DNA from: CATOSK01 sp034423195
GTDB lineage: Bacteria > Chloroflexota > Dehalococcoidia > Lucifugimonadales > UBA3495
Direction of reading: 5' to 3'
NCBI GenBank assembly: GCA_034423195.1
Contig: DAOUIZ010000037.1
Location: forward strand, 1-64,000
Length of the DNA stretch: 64,000 nucleotides
A program made the position numbers and the translations under genes. Numbering within the stretch: the stretch's first letter is position 1; each line of letters opens with the position of its first letter. Shown piece after piece: positions 1-7,312 of the stretch. The notes below the pieces were generated by a model, which was given only the letters and a program-made list of their open reading frames with translations, searched no databases and had not been told where the DNA came from.

Positions 1-96
1 TTGCGGCAGGACCGGCACTCCAAACTCTCAGTCAAGGCCAAGCGAAAGCTGGCCGCTTGGGATAACGACTACCTGCTCTCCATCCTCTCCAATTAG
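1..96 (+). CDS. C-terminal fragment of an unidentified protein
   Basis: The first 96 bases are an open frame ending in TAG. They encode 31 residues rich in Lys and Arg, including the stretch KLSVKAKRKLAAWDNDYLLS. The gene begins upstream of the window. The frame is open from base 1, and a real dapF follows 136 bases later on the same strand, so this is most likely the tail of an upstream gene in the same direction. The tail is too short to assign to a family. A TACAAT box at 154-159 lies between it and dapF and could be a -10 element, but no good -35 is visible. Confidence 0.5.
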   Translation: MRQDRHSKLSVKAKRKLAAWDNDYLLSILSN

Positions 97-232
97 AATG
101 CGTCGGCCCTGCCGGGCTGGTGGAATCCTTCCTGAAGGAACACCCCCCTGTGGTACAATGAGCCACTGGCCGGGATACCGGTCACACTTCGGTAGTGGGT
201 TCCCTGGAGCGGGTTCCCCGGAGCGGCCTCCA

Positions 233-1087
233 ATGAAGTTCACCAAGATGCAGGGCGCGGGCAACGACTACATCTACGTTGACGCCCGTCACCAGGACGC
301 CGACTGGCCCAACCTGGCCGTCCGGATGAGCGACCGCCACTTCGGGGTCGGCAGCGACGGCCTCATCCTGGTCCAAAACTCCGACGTGGCCGACCTCAAG
401 ATGCGGATGTTCAACGCCGACGGCTCGGAAGGCGAGATGTGCGGCAACGGTATCCGCTGCTTTGCCAAGTACGCCCTGGAACACGGCGTCATCGACGGTT
501 CCCCGGAAACCGTCTCGGTGGATACCCTCGCCGGCATCCGCCAGGTAACGCCGGTGCTGGAGCGGGGAAAGGTAACCCGCGCCCGGGTGTCCATGGGAGC
601 GCCCCAGTTCCACCCCGACGAGGTTCCGGTTGTTGTGGACCCGGACCTGTGCCGCGAGGGATGGCCCTACCTCCAATACCCGGTGACGGTCGGAGATGTT
701 TCCCTGGCGATGGCCTTCGTGTCCATGGGTAACCCCCACGCCGTCGCCTTCATCCAGCAGCCCGTGGCCGACTTCCCCCTGCACACCATCGGACCGTTGG
801 TGGAGCACCACCCCATGTTCCCGCGCCGGGTCAACTTCGAGATCGTCAACCTCAACGGGGACAACGCCCTCACCGCCAGGGTCTGGGAGCGGGGCTCTGC
901 GGAGACCATGGCCTGCGGCACCGGCGCCTGCGCCATCGCCGTCTCCTCCCGTCTGCTGGGACACACCGGCGGCTCCGTTGACATAACCCTCCCCGGCGGA
1001 ACGCTGAACATCCAGTGGGACGGCCGCGGGGAAGTTTACCTGGAAGGTCCCGCTGAGGAAGTCTTCAGCGGCGAATGGAACAAGTAA
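233..1087 (+). CDS. dapF: diaminopimelate epimerase DapF
   Basis: This 284-residue cytoplasmic enzyme interconverts LL- and meso-diaminopimelate in lysine and peptidoglycan precursor synthesis. Both catalytic cysteine motifs of the two pseudo-symmetric halves are visible: MCGNGIRCF around Cys70 and MACGTGAC around Cys228. The N-terminus MKFTKMQGAGNDY is typical of the family. I chose the ATG at 233 because homology begins there. The open frame continues 45 codons upstream to a non-family sequence, and a GGAG lies a few bases before 233. Its length matches the family. The neighbouring dapL supplies its LL-DAP substrate, so the block encodes the diaminopimelate aminotransferase route to lysine. 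Confidence 0.96.
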   Translation: MKFTKMQGAGNDYIYVDARHQDADWPNLAVRMSDRHFGVGSDGLILVQNSDVADLKMRMFNADGSEGEMCGNGIRCFAKYALEHGVIDGSPETVSVDTLAGIRQVTPVLERGKVTRARVSMGAPQFHPDEVPVVVDPDLCREGWPYLQYPVTVGDVSLAMAFVSMGNPHAVAFIQQPVADFPLHTIGPLVEHHPMFPRRVNFEIVNLNGDNALTARVWERGSAETMACGTGACAIAVSSRLLGHTGGSVDITLPGGTLNIQWDGRGEVYLEGPAEEVFSGEWNK

Positions 1088-1133
1088 TAGCAATGGAATT
1101 TCCAGTCCAACGTGACCCCAAGGGAGGCTAGAA

Positions 1134-1502
1134 ATGGCATTCTTACCCGCGGGTTTGGCTGTGATTCCGTTGGCGAAAATCGTAGCGGGTGCAGCCAGCG
1201 CTGCGCTTACAGCTCAACGTATAGCTCAGGTCTTTGATCGGCTAAAGAACAGGAGTGGCAGGCGGGACCCAAGTGACGGCCAGGATGCTGCTGAAAGGAT
1301 TGCAGCATTCCAAGAGGTGGTATCTCAACACGAGGAGATACTATCCAACCAAGCGGAAGCCATCACCCAGCTTACGGAACTAAACCAAGGGCTGTCGGAA
1401 GCGGTTCGGGTCTTGGAAGCCCGGTCCAAGTTGCTCGCTGTGGCATTTGTCCTTGCGTTGATATTGGCGATAGCTGCTCTGCTTGTAGCATTGCTCATCT
1501 AG
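1134..1502 (+). CDS. small coiled-coil protein with C-terminal membrane anchor
   Basis: This 122-residue protein has no family I recognise. It starts with a hydrophobic helix (about residues 4-27), then a charged Arg/Lys/Asp linker (about 35-50). A heptad-like region follows (about 50-95, with repeated Gln, Glu and Leu and the pattern EEILSNQAEAITQLTELNQ), and it ends in a strong transmembrane segment (about 98-122). GGGAGG lies 9-10 bases before the ATG. It sits between dapF and dapL, 46 bases after the former and 20 before the latter. Its codon use and GC content are visibly lower than both neighbours, suggesting a later insertion into a conserved block. It may be a membrane-tethered scaffold; function unknown. 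Confidence 0.75.
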   Translation: MAFLPAGLAVIPLAKIVAGAASAALTAQRIAQVFDRLKNRSGRRDPSDGQDAAERIAAFQEVVSQHEEILSNQAEAITQLTELNQGLSEAVRVLEARSKLLAVAFVLALILAIAALLVALLI

Positions 1503-1522
1503 GGAATCGTTCAAGAGGATAT

Positions 1523-2710
1523 TTGTCAGGAATGCAATTTTCCAGCCGTCTCGGCAAGCTCAAACCCTACCCCTTCGTCGAAATCTCCCGCATCATCGCG
1601 GAAAAGCGGGCTGCGGGGGCCGACGTCGTCACCTTCGGCATCGGCGACCCGGACATACCCACGCCCCAGCCCATCATCGACCGCCTCCTCCAGGCGTCCC
1701 AGGACCCGCCCAACCATCGCTACCCCGAGACCGACGGCCTGCCGGAAATGCGCCGCGCCATGGCCCACTGGTACGAGAACCGCTTCGGAGTGACCCTCAA
1801 CCCGGACACCGAGGTCCTGCCCCTCATTGGCGCCAAGGAGGGCATCGGCCACGTCGCCTTCTGCTTCCTCGACCCCGGCGACATCGCGTTGATTCCCGAC
1901 CCCGCCTACCCGGTCTACGAAGTCGGCACCATGTTTGCCGGAGCCGAGAGCCACGTCATGCCCCTCCGCGAGTCCAACGGGTGGCTCCCCGAGCTGGATG
2001 CCATCCCCTCTGAGGTCGCCCGCGCCGCCAAGCTGATGTGGCTGAACTATCCCAACAACCCCACCAGCGCGGTGGCATCCCAGGAGGATTTCGCCTCCGC
2101 CATCGCCTACTGCCGCGAGCACGACATCGCCCTGCTTCACGACGCGGCCTATTCCGAAGTCGGCTACGACGGCTACCGGGCCGGCAGCTTCCTCGAAGTG
2201 GACGGCGCGAAGGACATCGGGCTGGAATTCCACTCCCTGTCCAAGAGCTACAACATGACCGGCTGGCGCATCGGCATGGCCGTCGGCAACGCCGACATGA
2301 TCAAGGCCCTCTTCCAGATCAAGGCCAACCTGGACTCCGGCATTCCCCAAGCCATCCAGGAGATGGCGATGGAGGCTTTGACCGGCCCCCAGGACTGTGT
2401 CCAGGACAACATAACCATCTACCAGCGCCGCCGCGACCGTGTCATCCAGGCCCTGCGGCGCATGGGCTTGCAGGTCGAGGTGCCCCGTTCCAGCCTGTAC
2501 ATCTGGCCCCGGGTGCCCGAGGGATTCACCTCCGCCGAGTTCGCCGCCCGCCTGCTGGAGGACATCGACATCGTGGTCACCCCCGGCTCCAGCTACGGTC
2601 AGTGCGGCGAGGGATACATCCGCCTGTCCCTCACCACTCCGGATGAGCAGGTGGAGAAGGGGTGCCGGCGCCTCGAGTCCTGGACCATCCCATCCCCCCA
2701 GGGAGCGTAA
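1523..2710 (+). CDS. dapL: LL-diaminopimelate aminotransferase (class I/II, PLP)
   Basis: This 395-residue PLP-dependent aminotransferase likely converts tetrahydrodipicolinate to LL-diaminopimelate. It shows the fold type I landmarks: the GIGDPDIPTP motif near residues 39-48, LNYPNNPT near 174-181, the HDAAYSE region near 206-212, and the PLP lysine at 241 in SLSKSYNMTGWRIG. The start is ambiguous. TTG at 1523 follows GAGG with only 4 bases spacing, and the in-frame ATG at 1532 is the alternative. Adjacency to dapF strongly favours DapL over a generic aspartate aminotransferase. The GGGAG near its 3' end seems to serve as ribosome binding site for the next gene. Confidence 0.88.
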   Translation: MSGMQFSSRLGKLKPYPFVEISRIIAEKRAAGADVVTFGIGDPDIPTPQPIIDRLLQASQDPPNHRYPETDGLPEMRRAMAHWYENRFGVTLNPDTEVLPLIGAKEGIGHVAFCFLDPGDIALIPDPAYPVYEVGTMFAGAESHVMPLRESNGWLPELDAIPSEVARAAKLMWLNYPNNPTSAVASQEDFASAIAYCREHDIALLHDAAYSEVGYDGYRAGSFLEVDGAKDIGLEFHSLSKSYNMTGWRIGMAVGNADMIKALFQIKANLDSGIPQAIQEMAMEALTGPQDCVQDNITIYQRRRDRVIQALRRMGLQVEVPRSSLYIWPRVPEGFTSAEFAARLLEDIDIVVTPGSSYGQCGEGYIRLSLTTPDEQVEKGCRRLESWTIPSPQGA

Positions 2711-2713
2711 GTC

Positions 2714-3868
2714 ATTCCCAGGAAGACCGTTTCCACCGGCCCCGAACCCGAAAAAGCCCTTCTGGTCGCCGTCGAGCTGAAGGGCCGCGCCCAGCCGTGG
2801 GCCTTGGATGACACCCTCGGCGAGCTGGCCTACCTGACCCGCGCCGCCGGCGCTGAAGTGGCCGGGCAGGTCACTCAAAAGTCGGATCGGCTGACCCCCA
2901 CCTACGTGGGCAAGGGGAAGGTGGAAGAGATAAACGACCTGGTCGGGGAAGTGGGCGCTGAGGTGGTCATCTTCGATGACGAGCTCACCCCCACCCAGCA
3001 GCGGAACCTGGAAGCCGCCCTGGCCGTCAAGGTCATTGACCGCACCGCCCTCATCCTGGATGTGTTCGGACGCCACGCCCGCACCCACGAGGGCAAGCTC
3101 CAGGTCGAGCTGGCCCAGCACCAGTATCTCCTGCCCCGCTTGGTGGGCCAGTGGTCTCACCTGGAGCGTCTCGGCGGCGGCATCGGGACCCGTGGCCCCG
3201 GCGAGACCCAGTTGGAGACCGACCGCCGCATCATCCGTCGTCACATCCAGAAGATTGAGCAGGACCTGGACAAGGTCAAGCAGCGGCGGGCTCGCCACCT
3301 GGGACGCCGCAAGCAGGCCGGCATCCCCATGGCGACCCTGGTGGGATACACCAACGCGGGCAAGAGCACCCTGTTCAACGCCCTCAGCGACGCCGGTGTC
3401 ACCGCCGAGGACCAACTCTTCTCCACCCTCGACCCGGTGACCCGCCGCATCCGCCTCCCCTCCGGCGGGGAGCTGCTGTTAAGCGACACCGTGGGATTCA
3501 TCCAGAAACTGTCCCCCACCGTGGTGGCTGCCTTCCGCGCCACCCTGGAGGAGCTGTCCGAGTCGGACATCCTCATCCATGTGGTCGACATAACCCATCC
3601 CAAGGCGCCCGAACAGGCCCAGGTGGTGGACGAGACGCTGTCCGAGCTGGGCCTGGACGGCAAGCCCCGCCTGATGGTGATGAACAAGATGGACCTGCTG
3701 GAAGCCTCGCCCGAGGGGGCCGTTTCCGGCGTTCTCCCCGAGGACTCCCCCTACCCCAACGTTTTCGTTTCCGCCGCCAAGGGCTGGAACCTGGAAACCC
3801 TGCTCGACGAGCTGGAGTCCTGCCTGGTTGACATAGACGGGCCGTTGACCGTCGTGACCTCGGCGTAG
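2714..3868 (+). CDS. hflX: GTPase HflX (apparent ATT start)
   Basis: This is a ribosome-associated GTPase that splits or rescues stalled 70S and 50S particles. The G motifs are clear: P-loop GYTNAGKST, G3 DTVGF and G4 NKMD, preceded by the HflX domain with GGIGTRGPGETQLETDRR. The first ATG/GTG/TTG codon in frame is TTG at 2804. However, the conserved HflX N-terminus (EKALLVAVELKGR) is encoded upstream of it, with no stop back to dapL's TAA at 2708-2710. The only plausible initiator there is ATT at 2714, nine bases after GGGAG at 2700-2704, giving 384 residues. Starting at TTG would remove the first strand of the domain. Confidence 0.9.
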   Translation: MPRKTVSTGPEPEKALLVAVELKGRAQPWALDDTLGELAYLTRAAGAEVAGQVTQKSDRLTPTYVGKGKVEEINDLVGEVGAEVVIFDDELTPTQQRNLEAALAVKVIDRTALILDVFGRHARTHEGKLQVELAQHQYLLPRLVGQWSHLERLGGGIGTRGPGETQLETDRRIIRRHIQKIEQDLDKVKQRRARHLGRRKQAGIPMATLVGYTNAGKSTLFNALSDAGVTAEDQLFSTLDPVTRRIRLPSGGELLLSDTVGFIQKLSPTVVAAFRATLEELSESDILIHVVDITHPKAPEQAQVVDETLSELGLDGKPRLMVMNKMDLLEASPEGAVSGVLPEDSPYPNVFVSAAKGWNLETLLDELESCLVDIDGPLTVVTSA

Positions 3869-4281
3869 GGATCCGTCCTGCCCGGTTGCCGCCAGCCCGG
3901 TTCCCGGCGGTTTGGACGCCGTACTCCCGCTCGGAGCGTTCCCGGGTAATTGTTCAGCCCAGGGCCGAAATCAGCGATTTTCCCGTTTCAAGGATGTCCG
4001 ACACCGGCGGTCCTAAAAAAGCGGCGTTTTGGGCCATTCTGGGCCGAAAAATTTTCCGACAGGTTGGTTCGCACAAGGTACGTTATGTTGTTTCCCGCCC
4101 TATACGAGCTTGACATAACGGTTTTTCGTCATTTTTGGCCGGATTTCCTGGCCGGCCGGTCGGACCGGCGAAAATCGATTCTCCGGTCGGACTTTGGGAA
4201 AAGCGAGTCCGCAGGATTTTTTCCCGCCAAATTTTCCCCGTAAGATTTTTCCCATAGGATTTCTCCAAGGAGGTCTGGACC
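3869..4281. other. AT-rich intergenic leader upstream of the SDR gene
   Basis: These 413 bases have no credible gene. The stretch is much more AT-rich than its surroundings. It contains a perfect 15-base palindrome at 4155-4169 (GCCGGTC-G-GACCGGC), a TTGACA at 4110-4115 without a convincing -10, and the tandem motif array described separately. Short frames crossing it in both strands have no family resemblance. Confidence 0.6.
4216..4266 (+). repeat. four imperfect ATTTTTCCC repeats, about 14-base period
   Basis: ATTTTTTCCC, ATTTTCCCC, ATTTTTCCC and ATTTCTCC begin at 4216, 4231, 4245 and 4259, giving spacings of 15, 14 and 14. The array stops directly before a strong AAGGAGG ribosome binding site (4267-4273) for the SDR gene. 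A leader-RNA regulatory role is possible but not shown. Confidence 0.55.
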
Positions 4282-5031
4282 ATGCGGGTTGAAGGAAAAG
4301 TTGCGCTGGTAAGCGGCGGCTCCCGGGGGATCGGCGCCGCCACCGCCGAGCTGCTGGCCGCCGAAGGAGCGGCCGTCGTAATCGGCGACGTGCTCCGGGA
4401 TGAAGGCTTGCAGACCCAGTCCCGCATCAACGAGTCCGGCGGGCGCTGCACCTTCCTGGACCTGGACGTGACCGGCGAGGCCGATTGGGAGCGGGTGGTG
4501 GCCGCCACCGTCTCGGAGTACGGGAAGCTCGACGTCCTGGTGAACAACGCCGGCATCAGCGGGCGCACCCGCGTCGAGGAGACCGACACGGAACTCTGGG
4601 ACCGGGTGATGGACATCAACGCCAAGGGCGTCTTCCTGGGAACCAAAGCCGCCATTCCCGCCATGCGGAGCGCGGGCGGCGGCTCCATCATCAACATTTC
4701 CTCCATCTACGGCATCGTCGGCAGCGAGACCTCCACCGCCTACCACACCTCCAAGGGGGCGGTGCGCCTCCTCACCAAGGCCACCGCCGTCCAGTACGCC
4801 CAGGAAGGAATCCGTTGCAACTCCGTCCACCCCGGGTTCGTCGACAGCCCCATGACCGCCCGCTTCCACGCCCAGCCCGAGGTCAGGGCCGACCGCGTGG
4901 GCCGAACTCCCCTGGGACGGCTGGGCGTCCCCCGGGACATCGCCTGGGGAATCCTCTTCCTGGCCTCCGACGAGTCCTCCTTTATGACCGGCAGCGAGCT
5001 GGTTATCGACGGAGGCTGGACCGCCCAGTAG
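4282..5031 (+). CDS. short-chain dehydrogenase/reductase (SDR)
   Basis: This 249-residue classical SDR is a cytoplasmic NAD(P)-dependent oxidoreductase. The nucleotide-binding motif GGSRGIGAA is at about residues 12-20, NNAG at 88-91, the catalytic Ser near 140-141, and the YHTSK motif gives Tyr154 and Lys158. The C-terminal SGSE-type end appears as FMTGSELVIDGGWTAQ. GDV at the end of the second strand (Asp36) hints at NAD(H) preference. It resembles 3-oxoacyl-ACP reductase (FabG) and many alcohol or sugar dehydrogenases; the substrate cannot be told. It stands alone between an AT-rich leader and tRNA-Leu, with a strong AAGGAGG eight bases before ATG. Confidence 0.9.
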   Translation: MRVEGKVALVSGGSRGIGAATAELLAAEGAAVVIGDVLRDEGLQTQSRINESGGRCTFLDLDVTGEADWERVVAATVSEYGKLDVLVNNAGISGRTRVEETDTELWDRVMDINAKGVFLGTKAAIPAMRSAGGGSIINISSIYGIVGSETSTAYHTSKGAVRLLTKATAVQYAQEGIRCNSVHPGFVDSPMTARFHAQPEVRADRVGRTPLGRLGVPRDIAWGILFLASDESSFMTGSELVIDGGWTAQ

Positions 5032-5124
5032 CCTGCCGTTCCCGGCACACGCCGCCGTGCAAAAGCGTACTGCTCGCGCCGCCCTGGGACGCGCCGCCTC
5101 CCCCCTTCCGAAAGGGCGCCGTGC

Positions 5125-5130
5125 TATAAT
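5125..5130 (+). promoter_or_regulatory. -10 element for tRNA-Leu
   Basis: A perfect TATAAT lies 11 bases before the tRNA 5' end, a normal position for a tRNA promoter. No recognisable -35 hexamer is present at the expected distance. Confidence 0.55.
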
Positions 5131-5141
5131 TGTCCCCGCAA

Positions 5142-5227
5142 GCCGAAGTGGCGGAATGGTAGACGCGCCGGTCTCAAAAACCGGTGGGGGCAACCCCGTG
5201 TCGGTTCGAATCCGACCTTCGGCACCA
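5142..5227 (+). tRNA. tRNA-Leu (anticodon CAA)
   Basis: This is a type II tRNA of 86 bases with CCA encoded. The acceptor arms GCCGAAG and CTTCGGC pair perfectly. The anticodon stem CCGGT/ACCGG encloses the loop CTCAAAA, giving anticodon CAA, which reads UUG. A long variable arm (GTGGGGGCAACCCCGTG region) and the T loop TTCGAAT are present. A rho-independent hairpin follows 30 bases downstream. Confidence 0.95.
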
Positions 5228-5256
5228 CTCTTTTAGATCACCCTTATGTAAACGAA

Positions 5257-5292
5257 AACCCGCGGGAGCGTCCCTCCCGCGGGTTCCTTTTT
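5257..5292. terminator. bidirectional rho-independent terminator
   Basis: A 12-bp perfect stem (AACCCGCGGGAG at 5257-5268 with its complement at 5274-5285, 5-base loop) is followed by CCTTTTT on the + strand. On the opposite strand the flank reads TTTTCGTTT. It can therefore end both the tRNA transcript and the leftward hydroxy-acid oxidase gene. Confidence 0.85.
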
Positions 5293-5312
5293 CCCGGCTG
5301 GCAAGAAGGCGT

Positions 5313-6425
5313 CTACCGGAATTCCGGCAACGTCGGGAAGGACGACAGCAGCGGCGAGACCATGTCGATCATCGCGTCGGATATGCTCTCCACCGTGGGG
5401 CAGCCGCACATTCCCATGGTGGCGTCCAGCTCGTCCCGCAGCAGATCGATGACCGCCTTCAGTCCCTGCTCGCCGTCCACCGCCAGCCCCCAGAACAGCG
5501 GGCGCCCCATCAGCACCGCGTTGGCTCCCAGCGCGATGGCCTTGAATATGTCCGTGCCCCGCCGGATGCCCCCATCCAGGTAGACCTCGGCGTTCCCGTT
5601 CACCGCCCGCACCACCTCGGGCAGCACCTCGATGGTGGCCGGTGTGGTGTCCAGGTAGCGTCCGCCGTGGTTGGAGACTATGACCCCCTTCGCCCCGTTC
5701 TCGGCGGACAGCCTCCCGTCCTCGCCGGCCATGACTCCCTTGACCACCACCGGCAGCCGGATGCTGGACGCGAACCACTCCAGGTCCGACCAGACCGAGG
5801 CCTGGTCCCGGATGTCGCTGGGGCCGGCGGGAGCGTCGGCGGCGAACTTCCAGGTGTGCTCCCCCAACTCTATCTGGGCGTAGTTGGGGGACTCACCGCC
5901 CACGTAATCGTTGCGGATGTTCCGCTCCCGCTTCGGCTTGATTTTGGCGTCCAGGGTCATGCAGATGGCCGAATAGCCCGCCTCCTCGGCGCGGGCCGCC
6001 ATCTCCAGGGTCAGCCCCCGATCCTTGAAGAAATACTGCTGGAACCACAGGGGGCCGGTCGCCGCCTCCGCCACGTCCTCCAGCGTACGGGAGGCGTGGG
6101 AACTCAGCACCATCAGCGTGCCCGCCGCGCCGGCGGCCCTGGCCGTCGCCAGCTCCGCGTCGGGATGCGCCGAGCTGTGGTTCCCCGCCGGGTCCATCAT
6201 CAGGGGAAGGGAGATCTGCTGCCCCAGCACGGTGGCGCTCAGGTCCCGCTCCGCCACGTCCACCATCATGCGCGGCCTCAGCATGATGGAGTCGAACACC
6301 GCCCGGGTACGCCGGATGGTTATCTCGTCGGTCGCGCCCCCGGCGATGAAGTCATAGTGCCCCTTCTCGATGCGCTCCCTGGCCAGTTCCTCGTACTCGA
6401 AAATGTTCACCGGCTCGGTTGCCAT
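5313..6425 (-). CDS. FMN-dependent alpha-hydroxy-acid oxidase/dehydrogenase
   Basis: This 370-residue TIM-barrel flavoenzyme belongs to the glycolate oxidase, lactate oxidase and L-lactate dehydrogenase family (LldD/FMN_dh). It oxidises an L-2-hydroxy acid to a 2-oxo acid. The family signature SNHGGRYLD contains the catalytic His253 and Arg256; Lys229 in VVKGV and Tyr24 in HYDFIAGG also match. The phosphate-binding end DGGIRRGTDIFKA and GRPLFWGLA is intact. No membrane anchor is evident, so it may use oxygen or a soluble acceptor. It lies 58 bases downstream of the nitroreductase on the same strand, probably co-transcribed. The substrate is not determinable. Confidence 0.9.
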   Translation of the reverse strand: MATEPVNIFEYEELARERIEKGHYDFIAGGATDEITIRRTRAVFDSIMLRPRMMVDVAERDLSATVLGQQISLPLMMDPAGNHSSAHPDAELATARAAGAAGTLMVLSSHASRTLEDVAEAATGPLWFQQYFFKDRGLTLEMAARAEEAGYSAICMTLDAKIKPKRERNIRNDYVGGESPNYAQIELGEHTWKFAADAPAGPSDIRDQASVWSDLEWFASSIRLPVVVKGVMAGEDGRLSAENGAKGVIVSNHGGRYLDTTPATIEVLPEVVRAVNGNAEVYLDGGIRRGTDIFKAIALGANAVLMGRPLFWGLAVDGEQGLKAVIDLLRDELDATMGMCGCPTVESISDAMIDMVSPLLSSFPTLPEFR

Positions 6426-6483
6426 GTTATGTCACCTCCAGCTTTGGGTTGGGGAAGGTTGGGCGTAGTCTTGGGACGGCTTT

Positions 6484-7005
6484 TTATTCCTGGAACGGCT
6501 GCCCGAACCTGTCCCGGTGGGCAATCTCGGCCATGGGCTTCCGCGGTATCCCGCGCCCCCGCGCTCCCGGCACGCGGTACCCGTAGGGCATGAGCGTAAT
6601 CAGCTCCATATCCTCCGGGATGCCCAGCAGTTCCTTCACCGCCTTCTGCTGCTCCGCCTGCCTCACGCCGACGAAGCAGGTGCCCAGGCCCTCCGACCAC
6701 CCCACCAGTTCCATCTGCTGGAGCGCCCGCCCCGCGTCCAGCTGCGGACGCACGGAATCGGCGGCAATCACGATGGCCATGATCAGCGGAGCGTTGGCCA
6801 TGAACGGCCCCTGGCTGGCGATCTCTCCCAGCTTCCTGATGGTCGCCGGGTCCTGGATGGCGATGAAATGCCACGGCTGGGAGTTGCTGGAGCTGGGCGA
6901 CCACCGCCCCGCCTGGAGCAGCTTCAGCACCACCTCTTCGGGAATCGGGTCCGGCTTGTAATCCCGGACCGTCCGCCGCCGCCGGACGCAATCAAAGACC
7001 TCCAT
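6484..7005 (-). CDS. nitroreductase-family FMN protein
   Basis: This 173-residue FMN-binding oxidoreductase of the nitroreductase fold is expected to act as a dimer with NAD(P)H. The FMN phosphate motif RRRRTVRDYKPDPIP opens the protein and PSSSNSQPWHF follows near residue 36. The C-terminal GYRVPGARGRG is typical of the family. GAGGTG precedes the ATG at 7005. It is the first gene of a leftward pair with the FMN hydroxy-acid oxidase. Members of this family reduce nitro groups, quinones, enones or take part in flavin chemistry, so the role is open. Confidence 0.88.
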   Translation of the reverse strand: MEVFDCVRRRRTVRDYKPDPIPEEVVLKLLQAGRWSPSSSNSQPWHFIAIQDPATIRKLGEIASQGPFMANAPLIMAIVIAADSVRPQLDAGRALQQMELVGWSEGLGTCFVGVRQAEQQKAVKELLGIPEDMELITLMPYGYRVPGARGRGIPRKPMAEIAHRDRFGQPFQE

Positions 7006-7130
7006 GCTTCACCTCGCTGCGGGCCCTGCCGTCGGCCCGGGAAATTCGGGTCTGCCGCGGCAGTTCGGGTCTGCCACGGCGGAAGGAAGGTGGGCCAATT
7101 TTGCCACACCCCCATCGGGAATGCACCCGC

Positions 7131-7182
7131 GCGACAGCCGCCGGCGTTGAGACAAGTTACCTTGCGCTGGGGGCGGAGTCGC
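7131..7182. repeat. family C stem-loop repeat (degenerate copy)
   Basis: The ends GCGACAGCCGCCGGCG and GGGCGGAGTCGC are near-inverted repeats. The same ends occur at 59762-59835, and the right half occurs at 24372-24418. This copy lacks the inner GC hairpin seen in the 59.8-kb copy. It lies in the 307-base gap between the divergent nitroreductase and DUF1800 genes. Confidence 0.7.
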
Positions 7183-7214
7183 AAAACAGGCCCCGCCGTC
7201 CGCCGGAGTTTATG

Positions 7215-7244
7215 TTGACACCCCTCTTGCTCGAATATCATAAT
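7215..7244 (+). promoter_or_regulatory. sigma-70-type promoter of the DUF1800 operon
   Basis: A perfect TTGACA (7215-7220) and CATAAT (7239-7244) are separated by 18 bases. The expected start is near 7251, about 60 bases before the ATG at 7313. Confidence 0.7.
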
Positions 7245-7312
7245 CACCGTCAATTCCGGGGCAAATTACGCTCCGGTTCGACGCCCTAATCCCTATATTG
7301 GAGGAAAAGCGC

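Noticed and set aside
1526..3415. A 629-codon leftward open frame across dapL and hflX
   Set aside because: It is the antisense shadow of two well-supported genes; the translation is Gly/Val/Asp-rich and has no family motifs.
3886..4243. Small genes in the AT-rich leader
   Set aside because: The frames overlap each other, have no start signals, and follow the repeat composition.
5184..6593. A 469-codon rightward frame across the tRNA and the hydroxy-acid oxidase
   Set aside because: It starts within the tRNA gene and runs antisense to an intact FMN enzyme.
7131..7182. Insertion-sequence end
   Set aside because: There is no transposase gene or target duplication; it matches only the non-coding repeat family C.
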